From contig CM057135.1 of assembly GCA_029964075.1 (NCBI GenBank), positions 2,093,001 through 2,157,000 on the forward strand: a DNA stretch of 64,000 nt. The letters are read 5' to 3'. The notes beneath the pieces were generated by a model that made no database searches, was not told the DNA's origin, and worked only from the letters and a program-made list of their open reading frames with translations. Positions within the stretch are counted from its first letter, which is position 1; the number at the start of each line of letters is the position of its first letter. This DNA comes from Patiria pectinifera (Eukaryota; Echinodermata; Asteroidea; Valvatida; Asterinidae). A program made the translations under genes and the position numbers. This document shows positions 32,401-43,744 of this stretch, one piece after another.

Positions 32401-34010
32401 TTTTGTTCTTAATTACATGTATATGCATTCATTTTTCAACAAAAGGAGTCTGCAGTACAGTGTGAAAACATGGTGAATAACACGTCTATATAGTTAATGA
32501 ATTTTTGCGGCTTACATTTTCCTGAAAGGGTTCTTTATGCGATGAAAATGCATTTGCAAAATAGTGAAGGGTTTTCCAAATCTTCCACAGCGGTTTTTAC
32601 CCATCTACGCTGGCCTTCTCCTGACAACCCACATAATTATGACTCCGTCGGTCATAAATCCCAGCCGGTTGCGCGGGGTCAATCAAAGACACGACCCACA
32701 CAGTGCCTAAACTTTGGCGGGAGACCTGCAACTGGCATTTTTATCAATGACATCTTTATCAGGCCCTGGAGTGGGCGGAGCTTAAACTACGTGCGTTGTA
32801 AAAATGCATGTACATGTACATGTACACACATGTATGTACATGTACAAGTACATACTTAGTAACAAAAAAGCCATTGGAACTTACACATTTATAATTTGCT
32901 TGGTTGTAAAAAGAAACAACTAATGTATCAAACATTTTGTGAACTCTCGATATACGCCTGTGAGGTAGAAAGGTTGAATTGTCCATCCTTCAGTGTGCTG
33001 TATTCATGTAAACATGTATTTCTTTATGTCAACACAGGATAATTCTATCTGGTGTGAACAATTGCTTTGCTCTTGTTATAGTCATGTCAAGCATGAGTGT
33101 GAAAAGTTTGGAACATTTGTTGCGTCAGTCAGCCAAGGAAAATGTTGTTTATTATTTAGTCCAGTCCAATCCATATACTGATTCCTGTTGAAATCATGCA
33201 TAGGCATATGCACTTTTTTTAATTTCATAATTTTTCAAAACGGACTTCTCTTCCGAATTTTTGAAGAAAAAAAGATGCAAATAGCAGCTACTTTTTCCCG
33301 ATCCTGGAGCTCTGTGCTGGCAATGGGTGATGGCTTTTAGTTCGATCCTGATGTTCCATGCACAGAAATTGGTGGATGGATAAACAGAAATCATTAAGTT
33401 AAGCTATTTTTTTCTTTTGAAAGCGAGACCTGTGTAATCAGTAATGGATCCTAATTATGGGATTGATGAAAGACAAAAAGCTGTTCCTTGTTAATCCTCG
33501 AAAATAAGAGTTCCGCACTATTCACATGCAAGCTCATACTTTGTTCTTAATTACATGTACATGCATTCATTTTTCAACAAAAGGAGTCTGCAGTACAATG
33601 TGAAAACATGGTGAATAACACGTCTACATAGTTAATGAATTTTGTGGCTTACATTTTCCTGAAAGGGTTCTTTATGCAATGAAAATGCAAATGAGTGATG
33701 TGCTTGTTCTGTCCCAAAACTGTCATGAAAATTAATTATCACCAGAGAATATTTTTTTATAACGATGCATGTGCAAAATAGTGAATGGTTTTCCAAATCT
33801 TCCACAGCGGCTTTTACCCATCTGTATGATGGCCTTGTCCTGACAACCCACATCATTATGACTCGGTCCCAGCCTGTTGCGCGAGGTCAATCAAAAGCGC
33901 GACTCACACAGTGCCTAAACTTTGGCGGGAGACCTGTAACTGGCATTTTCTTTATCAAAAAACATGGATTCTCAGGCCTTGGCGTGGGCGGTGTAAGCTA
34001 TACATGTAGT
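29407..34010. repeat. Complex tandem array, period about 1.1 kb
   Basis: A module with CCAGACGGCTGCGCGAGGTCA (and variants), CACGACCCACACAGTGCC and TTTGGCGGGA begins near 29407, 30466, 31560, 32657 and 33866. That gives spacings of 1059, 1094, 1097 and 1209. A second module, CGATCCTGGAGCTCTGTGCT followed by GGCAATGGGTGATGG, lies at 29868, 31134, 32158 and 33297. The units at 31560-32656 and 32657-33865 are nearly identical. Each second module is itself a diverged dimer of about 40-45 bases. No coding sequence is present. Confidence 0.85.
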
Positions 34011-34873
34011 CATTATGCATGTAGTTTTTGTAAATACACATGTATTGTTGAACAATATAGCCTTTTGGATGATCGTTTAAAGGGAAGATTTTGTTGCTAA
34101 CTAAAACAGAAATACTTTAGCTTTTCCCCAAGATGGTACTCAAACGAATCGATCCAAACAAAAGACTGTGAAATCAAACACTAAATATCCATCCATGTAT
34201 ATGTTTCTGTAAATGAATAATTATGCATAATAATCTATACTTTGATGCTTTTGTAATTTTTTTTTTTTTACTAATGAATAGGAGTGGGTTTTAATGTTCA
34301 AAGACCTTAATGATCTTAACCTATTTGTAATATTGTTAAAAAGTTGATCCAAAATAAAAAATATACGCACCTTCAGAAAGTTTTTAGTGAGTTGTTCTTT
34401 AATTGTGTCATTAAATTGAGGGTCGAGAATGTGTGTGTTTTCTGAGGGTTGGGGGATGTTGGAGGGGAGGATTATTGCTGCTGAACAGGGTGACTAAAGG
34501 ATGGAATAATTCAATTAATCAAAAAAAGAATGTATTATTGGGAAGCCTTTGTTAAACGGATATATTTCACACATTTTTTTCATCATTATCGCTGAATATA
34601 CTACTCAATTAACGAATGTCCTTGAGCACGTTTCCATGCTTTACAAAAGCACAACAAACGTTGGAAACTGTACATGGATTTCCATTTTTAGCTTCCATAG
34701 GTGCGTAAATCGAGGGAGCGATGGGTGCACTCACTTAGCCAGTAAACTAATGGTAATTGGATAGGTAATTGATCGCCGGAGACGGACGGAATTGGCAAGA
34801 AAACGGGTTGTTTTCCATACTGATTTGGGTAACCGTTTCCACGCGCGGAAATATGAATTTTTGCATGGTGTAA

Positions 34874-37800
34874 GATTTCATCCAAGGCGCTTGTTTAAAT
34901 TTTAACACGCGATGTACCTTTTTAAGTTTCAAACCGAGATCGAGGTATGACTGCAACGTAACGTAGTGCAACACGTATTTTTGTTTTGGATTAAGCGTAC
35001 ACGTTAATTTTTGTACGTCGCTACTAGGTTCGGTATCCAATAACTCGTTTTGATAATCAGACATCCAAGCTTGGGGTACGACCATATTTTCGGGCGCTAG
35101 GGGATAATCGTTATGCTTGGTGTGTATATCGTACGGGTAGTCTAAATCTACTTCAAAAAAGTAGCCGGTGTTGGACGTTTTCTTAAGCGTTAATATTCTT
35201 TCTTCGGTAAACGGTTTCCAGGGTGTCCATTTAAAATCACTGTACGGTAGATATTGACTCATAGCCCAACCGTACAGATTGTTGGCATCCAAATAAGCGA
35301 TATAACTCGAGGGCTTGTTTGAATCGTAGTCATCAAGATATTGATTATTGGCTTTGTGATGTCTCATTCCACCCACGCTAGATATGCCTCCTCGTTTTGC
35401 TTTTTCAAAAAATAAGTGTTTGTCGACGTCTTGCAACAGTTCGAGTTTAGCTTCCGAGTGTTTCAATAGAGCATCCCAGGACAATCCGGGTGCGGTAAAA
35501 TAATTGGCTGGATCTAGCCCGTAGTTTGTAATACACGTTTGTCTAAAGTTTTCAAATACGCCTGCAAGTAATAACGTATCGGTAGTCACGTACAAGTCGT
35601 GATATTCTCCTAGATTTTGTATATTAAACTCGTTCCACACGCGTTGAGCTCTGTCGTAGTCTTGTTGCGATATGTGTTCGTCTTTTAGTCTGCTGTAAAA
35701 CTTGTCGATGGGTGGTAGGCTGGTCTCTTGAAACTTATCAAACGAGTTCATGTATTCGTAGGGATAAATTCCTTTTTGTAATAGCAAGTCAGAATGTTTA
35801 AAATGCTTTTTGAGTAAATGAAACGACTCTTTTGGACAACCTTTCACTAATTTATCCAACGATGATGCCATAAAACTAAACGAGTCTAAAAATCGTAGAT
35901 TTCCTATCGAAAACGAAATATACTTTTCTGAATTTTTAGCGATCACTTGTATTTCTGTTTGGCTATCGTATTCTGTCATTCCCTGCATGATTAAATGCGC
36001 GTCGTAATTTTGTAAATTGTGAAAAAAAACCGGTATCGGTGTACAACCGGGTTTAATTTGTAGTTTGAGGTTACAATAAGCGTGTGCGGCACCCCTATAT
36101 TTACCAGTGACGTGACGGTGATCTCTCACCTTTCTAAATTTATTAATGCTCTTTTTGCAGTCGAGACATTTAGACTCGATAAATCCCTTACTATTTTTGT
36201 ACTGATATTCTTTCATTTGTTTTATCGTCTTGGGTTCTCTGGGTTTCTGGCACTGACAGTTGAACGAGTAATTGGGATAAATTAGTTTTTCACAAATCCA
36301 ACACGCATTTGTTTTATCGTGATGGTCTTTAGCTCGCTCGTTAAATTTCATGGGTTGTGGTTTTTCAAATATGCAATTAATATCGCTTTGTAATTGTAAC
36401 AGCGTTGTTATAAATCTAGTTGAAGCGTCTTTGCCTCTATAAGTCTCTTGATACACATTTTTACCGTCGCATCGCACGACAACTAGCGAATAACCGCTAG
36501 CTTTGTGAACGTTAATCTTTTTTGTGTTTGTCTCTTTGTCTGAGTGAGTAGGTTTAGATGCTAGTGTCTGTGTGGGTGTTGTTGTTGTTTGTAGTATGGA
36601 TTCAAAGTCAGCATAAATGACAAATGGTGCTTTTTGTTTGTGCCTATAGTTTTTAAATTCTAATATCGGTACGTCTCTTTCGCCTGGTTGCCCGTCTATG
36701 TATTTTGGTTTACCCGTCGGAAATACAATCTTTGATGGATGTGCATCTATACCCTTACAATCGGCGATATGTCTGTCTAATTTATTTTGATTGGTAAAAT
36801 GACATAGACATCTTCGACAAAAATATTTCTTACATTTATGTTTGGTAACGTCGTACATCAACCTCGTAAAATATTTTATCCAACAATAGTGATGCTTGTC
36901 ACCTTTAGAAATCAAAAGCAGATCGATCTCTTTTGCCCCGTAGTTTTTAGACACGTATAATGGATATATCTCACCCTCATAACCGTATACGTTTATCGAT
37001 AAATTATTTTGTCTTTCTATCTTGGGTATCTGATCGACCGGTGTTGGAAAGTCAACGCCTTTAAAACCGAGTCCGTCGTCTTTGGTGTATACAACAGGTT
37101 CTTCTTTATGAATTTTATATTTAGGATTATTTCTTATTTGATTTTTTACTTTATCTGCATACAACCCAAGAGCAGCTCTCAAACACCATCTCAAACACTC
37201 GTCGTCTTTGTTTTTGATGTTTATCATCGCCTGTTTAATTTTAAGATGTTCGGGTAGGTTTATGTAAGAACTACCTCTCGCTGGATTATATCTGTTGATG
37301 TTGATGTATAACGCCATTATCTTTTTTAAAACCCAACCCGATCCTTGATTCGTATACCTTTCATCCTTTTTAAATAGCTCTTCGATCTCTTCTTTTAAAA
37401 CCTGTTTTATTTGACTTTGATCTAAAACGGCTTTCGGCTTGCTATAATGAATAGCTTCGATCGTTTCGATCGTACCATCCGGTTTGTTTTTTTCGTATTT
37501 TATTTTGATTGTGAGCTCCATTTTTAAACCTCTCAGCTCTCTCAATTCTGACTTGATTTTATTGACTATTTGTTCCTTGTGCGAATCAAAAAACTTGATT
37601 AAATCATGGTTATAAAGTCTGGGGTTTAATTCCCAGTTTCTGTAGTAATTTCTAAACCTTCTCGTTTCTCTAAAAGCTGACTCCGTAAAGTATTCGGGTT
37701 GTCTGTATGTTTTAATCGCCGAGATTAGATCTTTTTTCAAAAATCGTCCTTTATACCCCGTCGGTACGTATTCTAGATTTTGTTCGTCTACAATCTGTTT

Positions 37801-37995
37801 GAGCTCATGAAGTTTCTTTTTCCTCAAGTTTTTAAATTTACTTTCATAATTTTTTATCCCCTCGATGTAAACTTTACGAGTAAGAGAAACATTTTCATTG
37901 TGCGGTATATTATATCGCTGCACGTAATCACGCAGCGTGGCTTTGTTCCATTTAGAATATCCTTTGACGGTCGGTCTGAACATATTACTCTCCAT
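34874..37995 (-). pseudogene. DNA polymerase B (protein-primed type), N-terminal and central part
   Basis: The frame starts at 37995 and is open to the insertion border; the last 40 or so residues of the nominal 1082 belong to the insert. Residues 1-100 are basic, with SAP-like helices. A zinc-binding region follows (FCRRCLCHFTNQNKLDRH, about residues 395-415). The 3'-5' exonuclease motifs are Exo I (FVIYADFESIL), Exo II (FFHNLQNYDAHL) and Exo III (DLYVTTDTLLL). Polymerase motif A is YLDANNLYGWAMSQ. A TATAAA word on the minus strand at 38054-38059 lies about 60 bases upstream of the ATG. The enzyme would replicate the linear element with a protein primer; the catalytic C-terminal part is now 11.8 kb away. 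Confidence 0.92.
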
Positions 37996-38486
37996 TTTAT
38001 TAAAGGAAATATAATATTTTTTTCCTCATTTTTTTTGGAAGGCAGACTTTGGATTTATAAGCAATCAGACTCACCGGTTGGTGAGGGATCTTCAAGACGA
38101 GAGATAATGGGCCCAAGTTTCAAGGTCACGGGGTGGTGACTCACACATTTTTCAAGGTCACGTTGTTTACTCCAAATTCCTATCATGCCTCAACACGTTT
38201 CAAGGTCACGTGGTGGTGACTCACATATTTTTCAAAGTCACGTGGTGGTGACATCACCTCATTTTAGCGACGACAGATTTATTTTTTTAACTCCAGAGCG
38301 ACAGGCCCTGACTTGACACACATTTTTCTTGTTTGCTCCCAAACCTGACGTCAGATTTCTAAAACATTTGCCGCGGGGGATTCCCCTATATTTTTCCTCC
38401 AACTATTTTTTAGAATCGAGAGCGGCGTGTCCAGACTGGCCGCAGATTTTCCATTTTGGTCCCATACCCCCACCTCCCCTACTACT
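37970..38486. repeat. Right terminal inverted repeat of the Polinton, including the polB start
   Basis: It mirrors 11911-12367 and includes the first 26 bases of the polB coding sequence. Regulatory words are TCAAGGTCA at 38120-38128, 38152-38160 and 38200-38208 (variant at 38232-38240), CACGTG at 38207-38212 and 38239-38244, and TGACTCA at 38137-38143 and 38217-38223. About 65 bases next to the gene are unlike the left end. Confidence 0.9.
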
Positions 38487-39463
38487 TCTTGCCGTACAAA
38501 ATAAAAACGAAATCCGATCTCGTGTTTTCGCACGGCACCCTTCGGACAAACTGCATGGCTACGGAGGATTCTTATTCCTCCATGCTGACACGTGGACGGG
38601 AAAGCTGGAAATTTATTGCAAACAAAATGGTGTGATTACAGCCAGCGACTGACACGATTATAGGCATATAGGTTAGCCTTGGCCTAGTGCGTTCGCTACC
38701 CGTACACGTATCAACAACGAATTATTTTGAAATTCCAACACCGTTTACCGGTGTCAAAATCTACGGTCCCAGCGGCCGGGCCAGCGGCACAAGTACACCC
38801 GTGAATTTCCAGCCAGCTTTACATAGCGCGTGTCACGGTGATTATGCGATGTGCATGTGTTCACATGCTCGAATGCTGTTGATGTACGATGTAACGCAGA
38901 CATTTCTTACTATGGTTGGCCGTTGGGCAAACACAAAAGAATGATCCCCGATCTATAAATAAAATGATGTGTAACTTTCAAAACACTGAATAATCAATAG
39001 AAAGTACCAAAAAGTCAATGGAGATATCTTCCTATTAAATTCTGAACTTGCCCATAAGAATTTCGGGGGTAAAAGCTTTTGCCAACTACGGTTGAATTTA
39101 TGGAGCATGTGGCTCAAAAATGTCGCTCAGTGTAATTGTAAACAAAGTCATGTCGTTGCGCGGAGTGATTTGCAAAAAGTTTCGCTGCATCGGGAGTCCT
39201 GTTTATTACGTCACGATTTACTGTGTTTTGTTTGCTGCCCCCAACGACGACTTTTACACAAATTGCACATTTGGGCCAAAACAGGACCTGAAAACAGCTC
39301 TCAAAAGTACCTTTTGTATTCATTTCATGACAGAAACAATAGTCGTTTTTATTTCATCACACCCTAGGCTACATATACCCGAAAAATGACTAAAATGTCT
39401 TCGAGCATTCCACAACCTCCTTAACGTTATCCATACCGTTCTGTTAACCCAGCAATTGCATTA
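38487..39463. other. Intergenic flank, no gene
   Basis: No gene is recognised. It contains inverted matches to the other flank of the Polinton (39195-39216 and 39394-39410 against 10597-10618 and 10390-10405). Confidence 0.6.
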
Positions 39464-39465
39464 TA

Positions 39466-42262
39466 CAGTTTTTTTCAATCGCTTTCACATGGTAACTGCA
39501 ACTTAGGTGACAATGAGCAGAAGTGAAACCGCACTAACCACAACGTTCCGTACCTTGTCCGGAACTTAAAATATTTTCTTAATGTTTCGTACAAAATTTA
39601 ACACACAATGAACGTGTTGCATTCCATTAAACGTTAGTAATGCACGTTTAACGCGGATTTCATTTGAATGCATTTTTCTCATCAATGAAAGCGTATTGTG
39701 TTCACTTGAAAGATGTAACTTTCCATTGGAATTACTCAAATAACACACGTGTGAACGTAAACGACTCAAGAAGTCATGCATTTATCACAAGCAATTTGTG
39801 GTATATAAAGGACTGCGAGTGAACCCACTCACAACATAACCGTGGTAGAGCAGCTAGAGGCTGGGTTAGAGGGCGGCAAGGAAAGGAGCAGCAAGAACAA
39901 CATGGCCGTGGTGGAGCAGCAAGAGGCCGAGATAGAGGGCGGCAAGGAAGCCACGGGGAGAGGAGGACGACATGCACCCAATCTGTCGAACGAGATGCGT
40001 GCAACCCTTATTGATCATGTCATCAATCATGGGCTGACATTGAGAGAAGCCGGACAGCGAGTGCAACCCAACGTCCCCAAATCTACAGTTGCTTCGGTCA
40101 TACGAATATTTAGAAATGAGAATCGGTAAGCAAGAGTTGAGGCACTTATTGAACTATGAAAATGTGATACGTAAATGAAAGTAAACGTACATCGCCATCA
40201 AATACTCAAAATGGCGAAAACTTGTTGTTCATGTCGTTTGCATGCAGTTGGATTCTCACGTTGTATGCATCATTCATATATTGACAGATCTGAGAGAAGA
40301 CCACATTCTGGCGGCAGACGACGCCTCTTCTCCAAACAACAAGAGCATGCAATTGTGAACATGGTTTTGGAAAACAACGTAATCCGCCTGAAAGAAATCT
40401 AAACAAGGGTTGTTGAGGACAACGACACATTTGCAGACATTCCAAGTGTCAGTTTGACTACTATCGGACGTATCTTGAAGAGACACCGAATGCGAATGAA
40501 GCAAGTTACCAGAGTGCCATATGAGAGAAACAGCATCAGGGTGAAAGAAATGCGCTACGAATACGTTCAAGTAAGTCGCTTATCGTAAATTAGACAACTG
40601 CAGTCAAACCTTACTAACCTTATCCAAGATACATGTATTACGTTTACATGTTATTATAACTTCGTTGCATGTCATCTCTTTCGTTTCAGAGAATACTAGA
40701 TCCGGATACCAGAGAGGGATGAATACATCTATGTAGATGAAGCCGGCTTCAACCTGGCCAAGAGAAGACAGCGAGGTCGAAATGTCATTGGACAACGAGC
40801 TACTTTCGACGTACCGGGTCGTCCTGGGGGGAATATCACTATGTGCGCAGCCATTTCAAGAAACGGTGTCATCGCCCACAATGCCAGACTAGGTCCGTAT
40901 AACTCCGAACGCCTCATTGCATTCTTAGATGATTTGTATGGAAATCTCATCCCTCAAGAAGAGGGAGATCTTGATGCACCAGGACTGACGAGCTTTGTCA
41001 TTGTGTGGGACAATGTCAGGTTCCACCACTCCTTGCTCTTCCTCCCGCCCTACTCTCCTTTCCTGAACCCAATTGAGGATTGTTTTTCTGCTTGGCGCTG
41101 GAAGGTTTATGATTGCAATCCGTATGAAAGAGTTACTCTTCTTCAAGCTATGGAGAAAGCCTGCGAAGCCTGCGAAGACATCGATGAAGAGGCGTGTCAG
41201 TCGTGGATCCGCCACGCCAGACGCTTTCCCCCCAGATGCTTAGCAAGAGAAAACATTCGTTGCGATGTAGACGAACACATGTGGCCTGAAAGAAATGATC
41301 GCCTCGATGATGAATAAATCAAAGGTGTTTTTGTCCTGCTTTGCCATATTGCGAGATATTTGCCTGAAAAGAAATGTAAAGTACATGATTTGTTGGTATG
41401 GTATATCGCAACCTCGTCCCCAGTGCTTACTTTATTTCCAACCGCGTTTCCAATAGTAAACCCTGGATAGGAAACTTTCTTCCTGTATCCTGATTGGATA
41501 CCGCAATTGGCTAGTAATGGATTTTTATCGTGTACTTGGTTCTATATATTCACAACGTGCAGTACGTGTTTTCGCGATCATTCGTCCACGCCTTCTCGAA
41601 AATACTAATTTCCTTTCCAATTTGCTCATATTAATATGAAATATGATACTGCATGTTGTCTTGATAAGATCGTAACAGTTTGATTTCAAAAATCGTGTTT
41701 TCGTAACTCACGCCGTGCTCACGCTGCTACGAATTGACTCTGTTTTTACCCCATACACCGCATACAAAAACAAACGCTAATGTGTAACGCATATCCAGGC
41801 ACCAGACTGTTCCTCATTTGCATACGTTTGCAAAAATCTTGCACATGCAAATGATCCAATACCAGGGTGAGAGAGCAGGTAGTGGTGGGCGCGTACTGCT
41901 CGACACCCTGGGTACGAGGTTGGGTATATCGATACAATTCACATGTTTTTTTGAACGAGGTTGAAGGCAAAACAATGAATACAAAATCGAACATATAATC
42001 TTGGGATTTGTATTTTGTCATTATTTCAACTGTCTAAAAATGTTCGACTATGTGCCTTAGTCATATGTTGATATTCCTATGTGATTTGACGTGAGTGTGA
42101 GCTTTTGTTACATGGTTCATGAGATTTGAAAGCAATTGTTCATTTTGGCATCGATATCTCAAGTTTAGTTATGCATACGAAGTGTTTCGGGACCCGTGTT
42201 ATTTGTTCGGCGAATATGCATAATGTTGCAGTTACCATGTGAAAGCGATTGAAAAAAAACTG
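39466..42262. mobile_element. Tc1/mariner (IS630-type) transposon, TA target duplication
   Basis: Inverted repeats of about 37 bp start CAGTTTTTTTCAATCGC and are flanked by TA on both sides (39464-39465 and 42263-42264). The element is 2797 bp and encodes a DDE transposase on the plus strand. The stretch 41318-42262 after the gene is non-coding. Confidence 0.92.
39842..41317 (+). pseudogene. Tc1/mariner-type transposase with two introns (broken)
   Basis: Exon 1 (39842-40125) encodes a helix-turn-helix region (DHVINHGLTLREAGQRV). A donor GTAAG follows, and an acceptor TTGACAG is found before 40288. Exon 2 (40288-40570) continues the DNA-binding half (SVSLTTIGRILKRHRMRMKQ) but has a TAA at 40400-40402. 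A donor GTAAGT and an acceptor TTTCAG border the second intron (40571-40689). Exon 3 has the catalytic core: D in IYVDEAGF, D in FVIVWDNVRFHHS and E in PFLNPIEDCFS, with a frameshift near 40715-40725. The DDE/HTH plan is that of IS630/Tc1 enzymes, which cut and paste the element at TA. Two lesions suggest this copy is dead. Confidence 0.8.
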
Positions 42263-42368
42263 TAATGTGTGTCCCAAAGCCTTATTCCCGATTCATGACT
42301 CATTTCATGTGATATTCCCTAAAATATTTTTTGGAGATAAATGTCATGATGATATGAACATTGGATTT

Positions 42369-43744
42369 AGCACTAGCAGGGTTGGGTAGGCTCCCCAAAG
42401 TGGGGAACATATACGATCCTATTCTATCCAATGATTGGGTGTTATGCTCCCATTCTCCTCATAAGTTGGGTACGTGGTTCTTTTATTCCAAAAGGTTTGG
42501 TACACATGCCGTTAGCTCCCCAACTCTTTGCTCCTAAATTATCCAAGCATTGTTGGAGGCTTTTTCTACCTACATTAAAATTATCCACAATATTACAGTT
42601 ATCCACATAATTATGCTAAACAGCTGGACAGACTTGAGGTTTTTTTTACACCTCTATACAGATAATGACAGACAGTTGCTGACAGGGTGAAGATGGTATT
42701 CGGGAGCGAAGTTCACTGAGCAGTGGATCCCAAGAGGCAGGCCATACCACGACAATTCGCCACAAAATCCCTAGATGTTTGCTACAGAGCGCACTTTGTT
42801 CTCGACTGCAAGTACCAAGCCGTTTCCTTCCCCTACAGCTTCAAGAAAAGCTGTCTAAAGTATCAGAATTAGAGATAAGTATGTTTTAATTGCAAATTTG
42901 GAAGCTTTGTTGTAGTTTCGACTAGTATGAGACATTTAATGAAAGGATAATGCTGTTTTCTTTTCGTTTTATTTGTAAGAAGCTTAAAGAACTTCTGTCG
43001 CAAGTAAATTTAAAGAAATATTGTATTTGAGAGTGAAAAAAAAATTCAAACAGGCACGGTAATAAATGTGTTTTGTAGACGCCATCAGGCATGAGAGAGC
43101 TTCAAAGTAAAGCAGCTCTTGGTGCATTCACAACAGTTTTATTTTATTTACTTTTTACTCTCAAATTAGATTTGAGCTCTTCAGTTTGATGAAGTATTTA
43201 GAGGTGAGGCTTTTGTTTGGCCAACTAGTGTTTTATATTAGAAATTGAGATATTTGTGAATCTTTATGTTATGTATTTATTTTTAAACTGAGGACTTGCT
43301 GCATTGTTTGTTTTGTGTTCAAAAATAAAGAGGGAAAAACAAAATAAACATTTTTTCGGAAGTCATTTTTTAAAGTCTGTGCTAACTAACTGTTGGATAA
43401 AAAAGTACCAATTCTTTGGTTGAATCAAGTCGCAACAACTGAGCTTTTGCAATGGATTTATGCCCAACAATTTATAAAAATGTACGAAAATTTACCAACA
43501 AGTGGTTGTTAACTGGGTACACGGTTGCTCAATTATTGTACGGTTGGATCCCAACTACTAAGCAGTTCAATTGGGTAACTGTTACTGCCCGAAAAATGGG
43601 AAACTTATAATTACCAATCCTTGGGCACACTAGGCCAACGATGGGTTTGGCAGTAGTACATAACCAATTTTTGAGTAAGTTGTTTGCTTAATTATTTAGT
43701 AAAGACATTGCCCAACGACTGTTCGGTAATAACTGCCGGTTACA
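42369..43744. repeat. Degenerate TTGGGTA/TTGCCCAA word arrays, no gene
   Basis: Diverged copies of a short word (TTGGGTA, CTCCCCAA, TTGCCCAAC) are scattered at 42380-42560 and 43390-43740, in both orientations. A related end (ACGTTGGGCAAA in reverse complement) lies at 46590-46612. They may be the arms of one decayed fold-back element of about 4.2 kb that now holds the 16-bp array and a LINE. Limits are uncertain. Confidence 0.4.

Larger units (their letters stand above)
23087..34870. mobile_element. 11.8-kb CACTA/CMC-like insertion inside polB
   Basis: The borders are exact: TAA (23084-23086) precedes CACTGTGCGAAA, and the right end, read in reverse complement, starts CACCATGCAAAA and is followed by TAA (34871-34873). 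Nine of the first twelve end bases agree and the three differences are transitions. Taking out the insert and one TAA leaves the polymerase frame continuous across its conserved palm region, so this was a true insertion into a working gene. A 3-bp duplication with CAC ends fits the CACTA/Mirage/Chapaev superfamily. No transposase is seen, so it is probably non-autonomous or decayed. Confidence 0.8.
11911..38486. mobile_element. Polinton/Maverick DNA transposon (virus-like), interrupted by an 11.8-kb insertion
   Basis: Both ends begin AGTAGTAGGGGAGGTGGGGG and form inverted repeats of about 450 bp. TCTTG directly flanks both ends (11906-11910 and 38487-38491), and the 6-base flanks match at 5 of 6 positions; Polintons make 6-bp duplications and start with AG. 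The content is diagnostic: protein-primed-type PolB, retroviral-type integrase, A32-like packaging ATPase and a capsid gene, plus linked small virion-type genes. Without the insertion (23087-34870 and one TAA) the element is about 14.8 kb, at the short end of the 15-20 kb usual range. I see no adenain-like protease. Lesions are in polB, integrase, capsid and three more genes; six genes are open. Confidence 0.93.

Noticed and set aside
28251..33380. SINE/tRNA-like unit because of GTTCGATCC
   Set aside because: The possible A-box is only about 20 bases upstream, too close for a normal type-2 polymerase III promoter, and no cloverleaf is seen.
23087..34870. CACTGTG end as a RAG/Transib-type signal
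   Set aside because: A 5-bp duplication is expected there; the exact reading here is a 3-bp TAA with CAC ends, and no nonamer-like block is conserved at both ends.
39842..40129. Separate small regulatory gene
   Set aside because: It is exon 1 of the transposase, shown by the splice donor at its end and continuity with exon 2.
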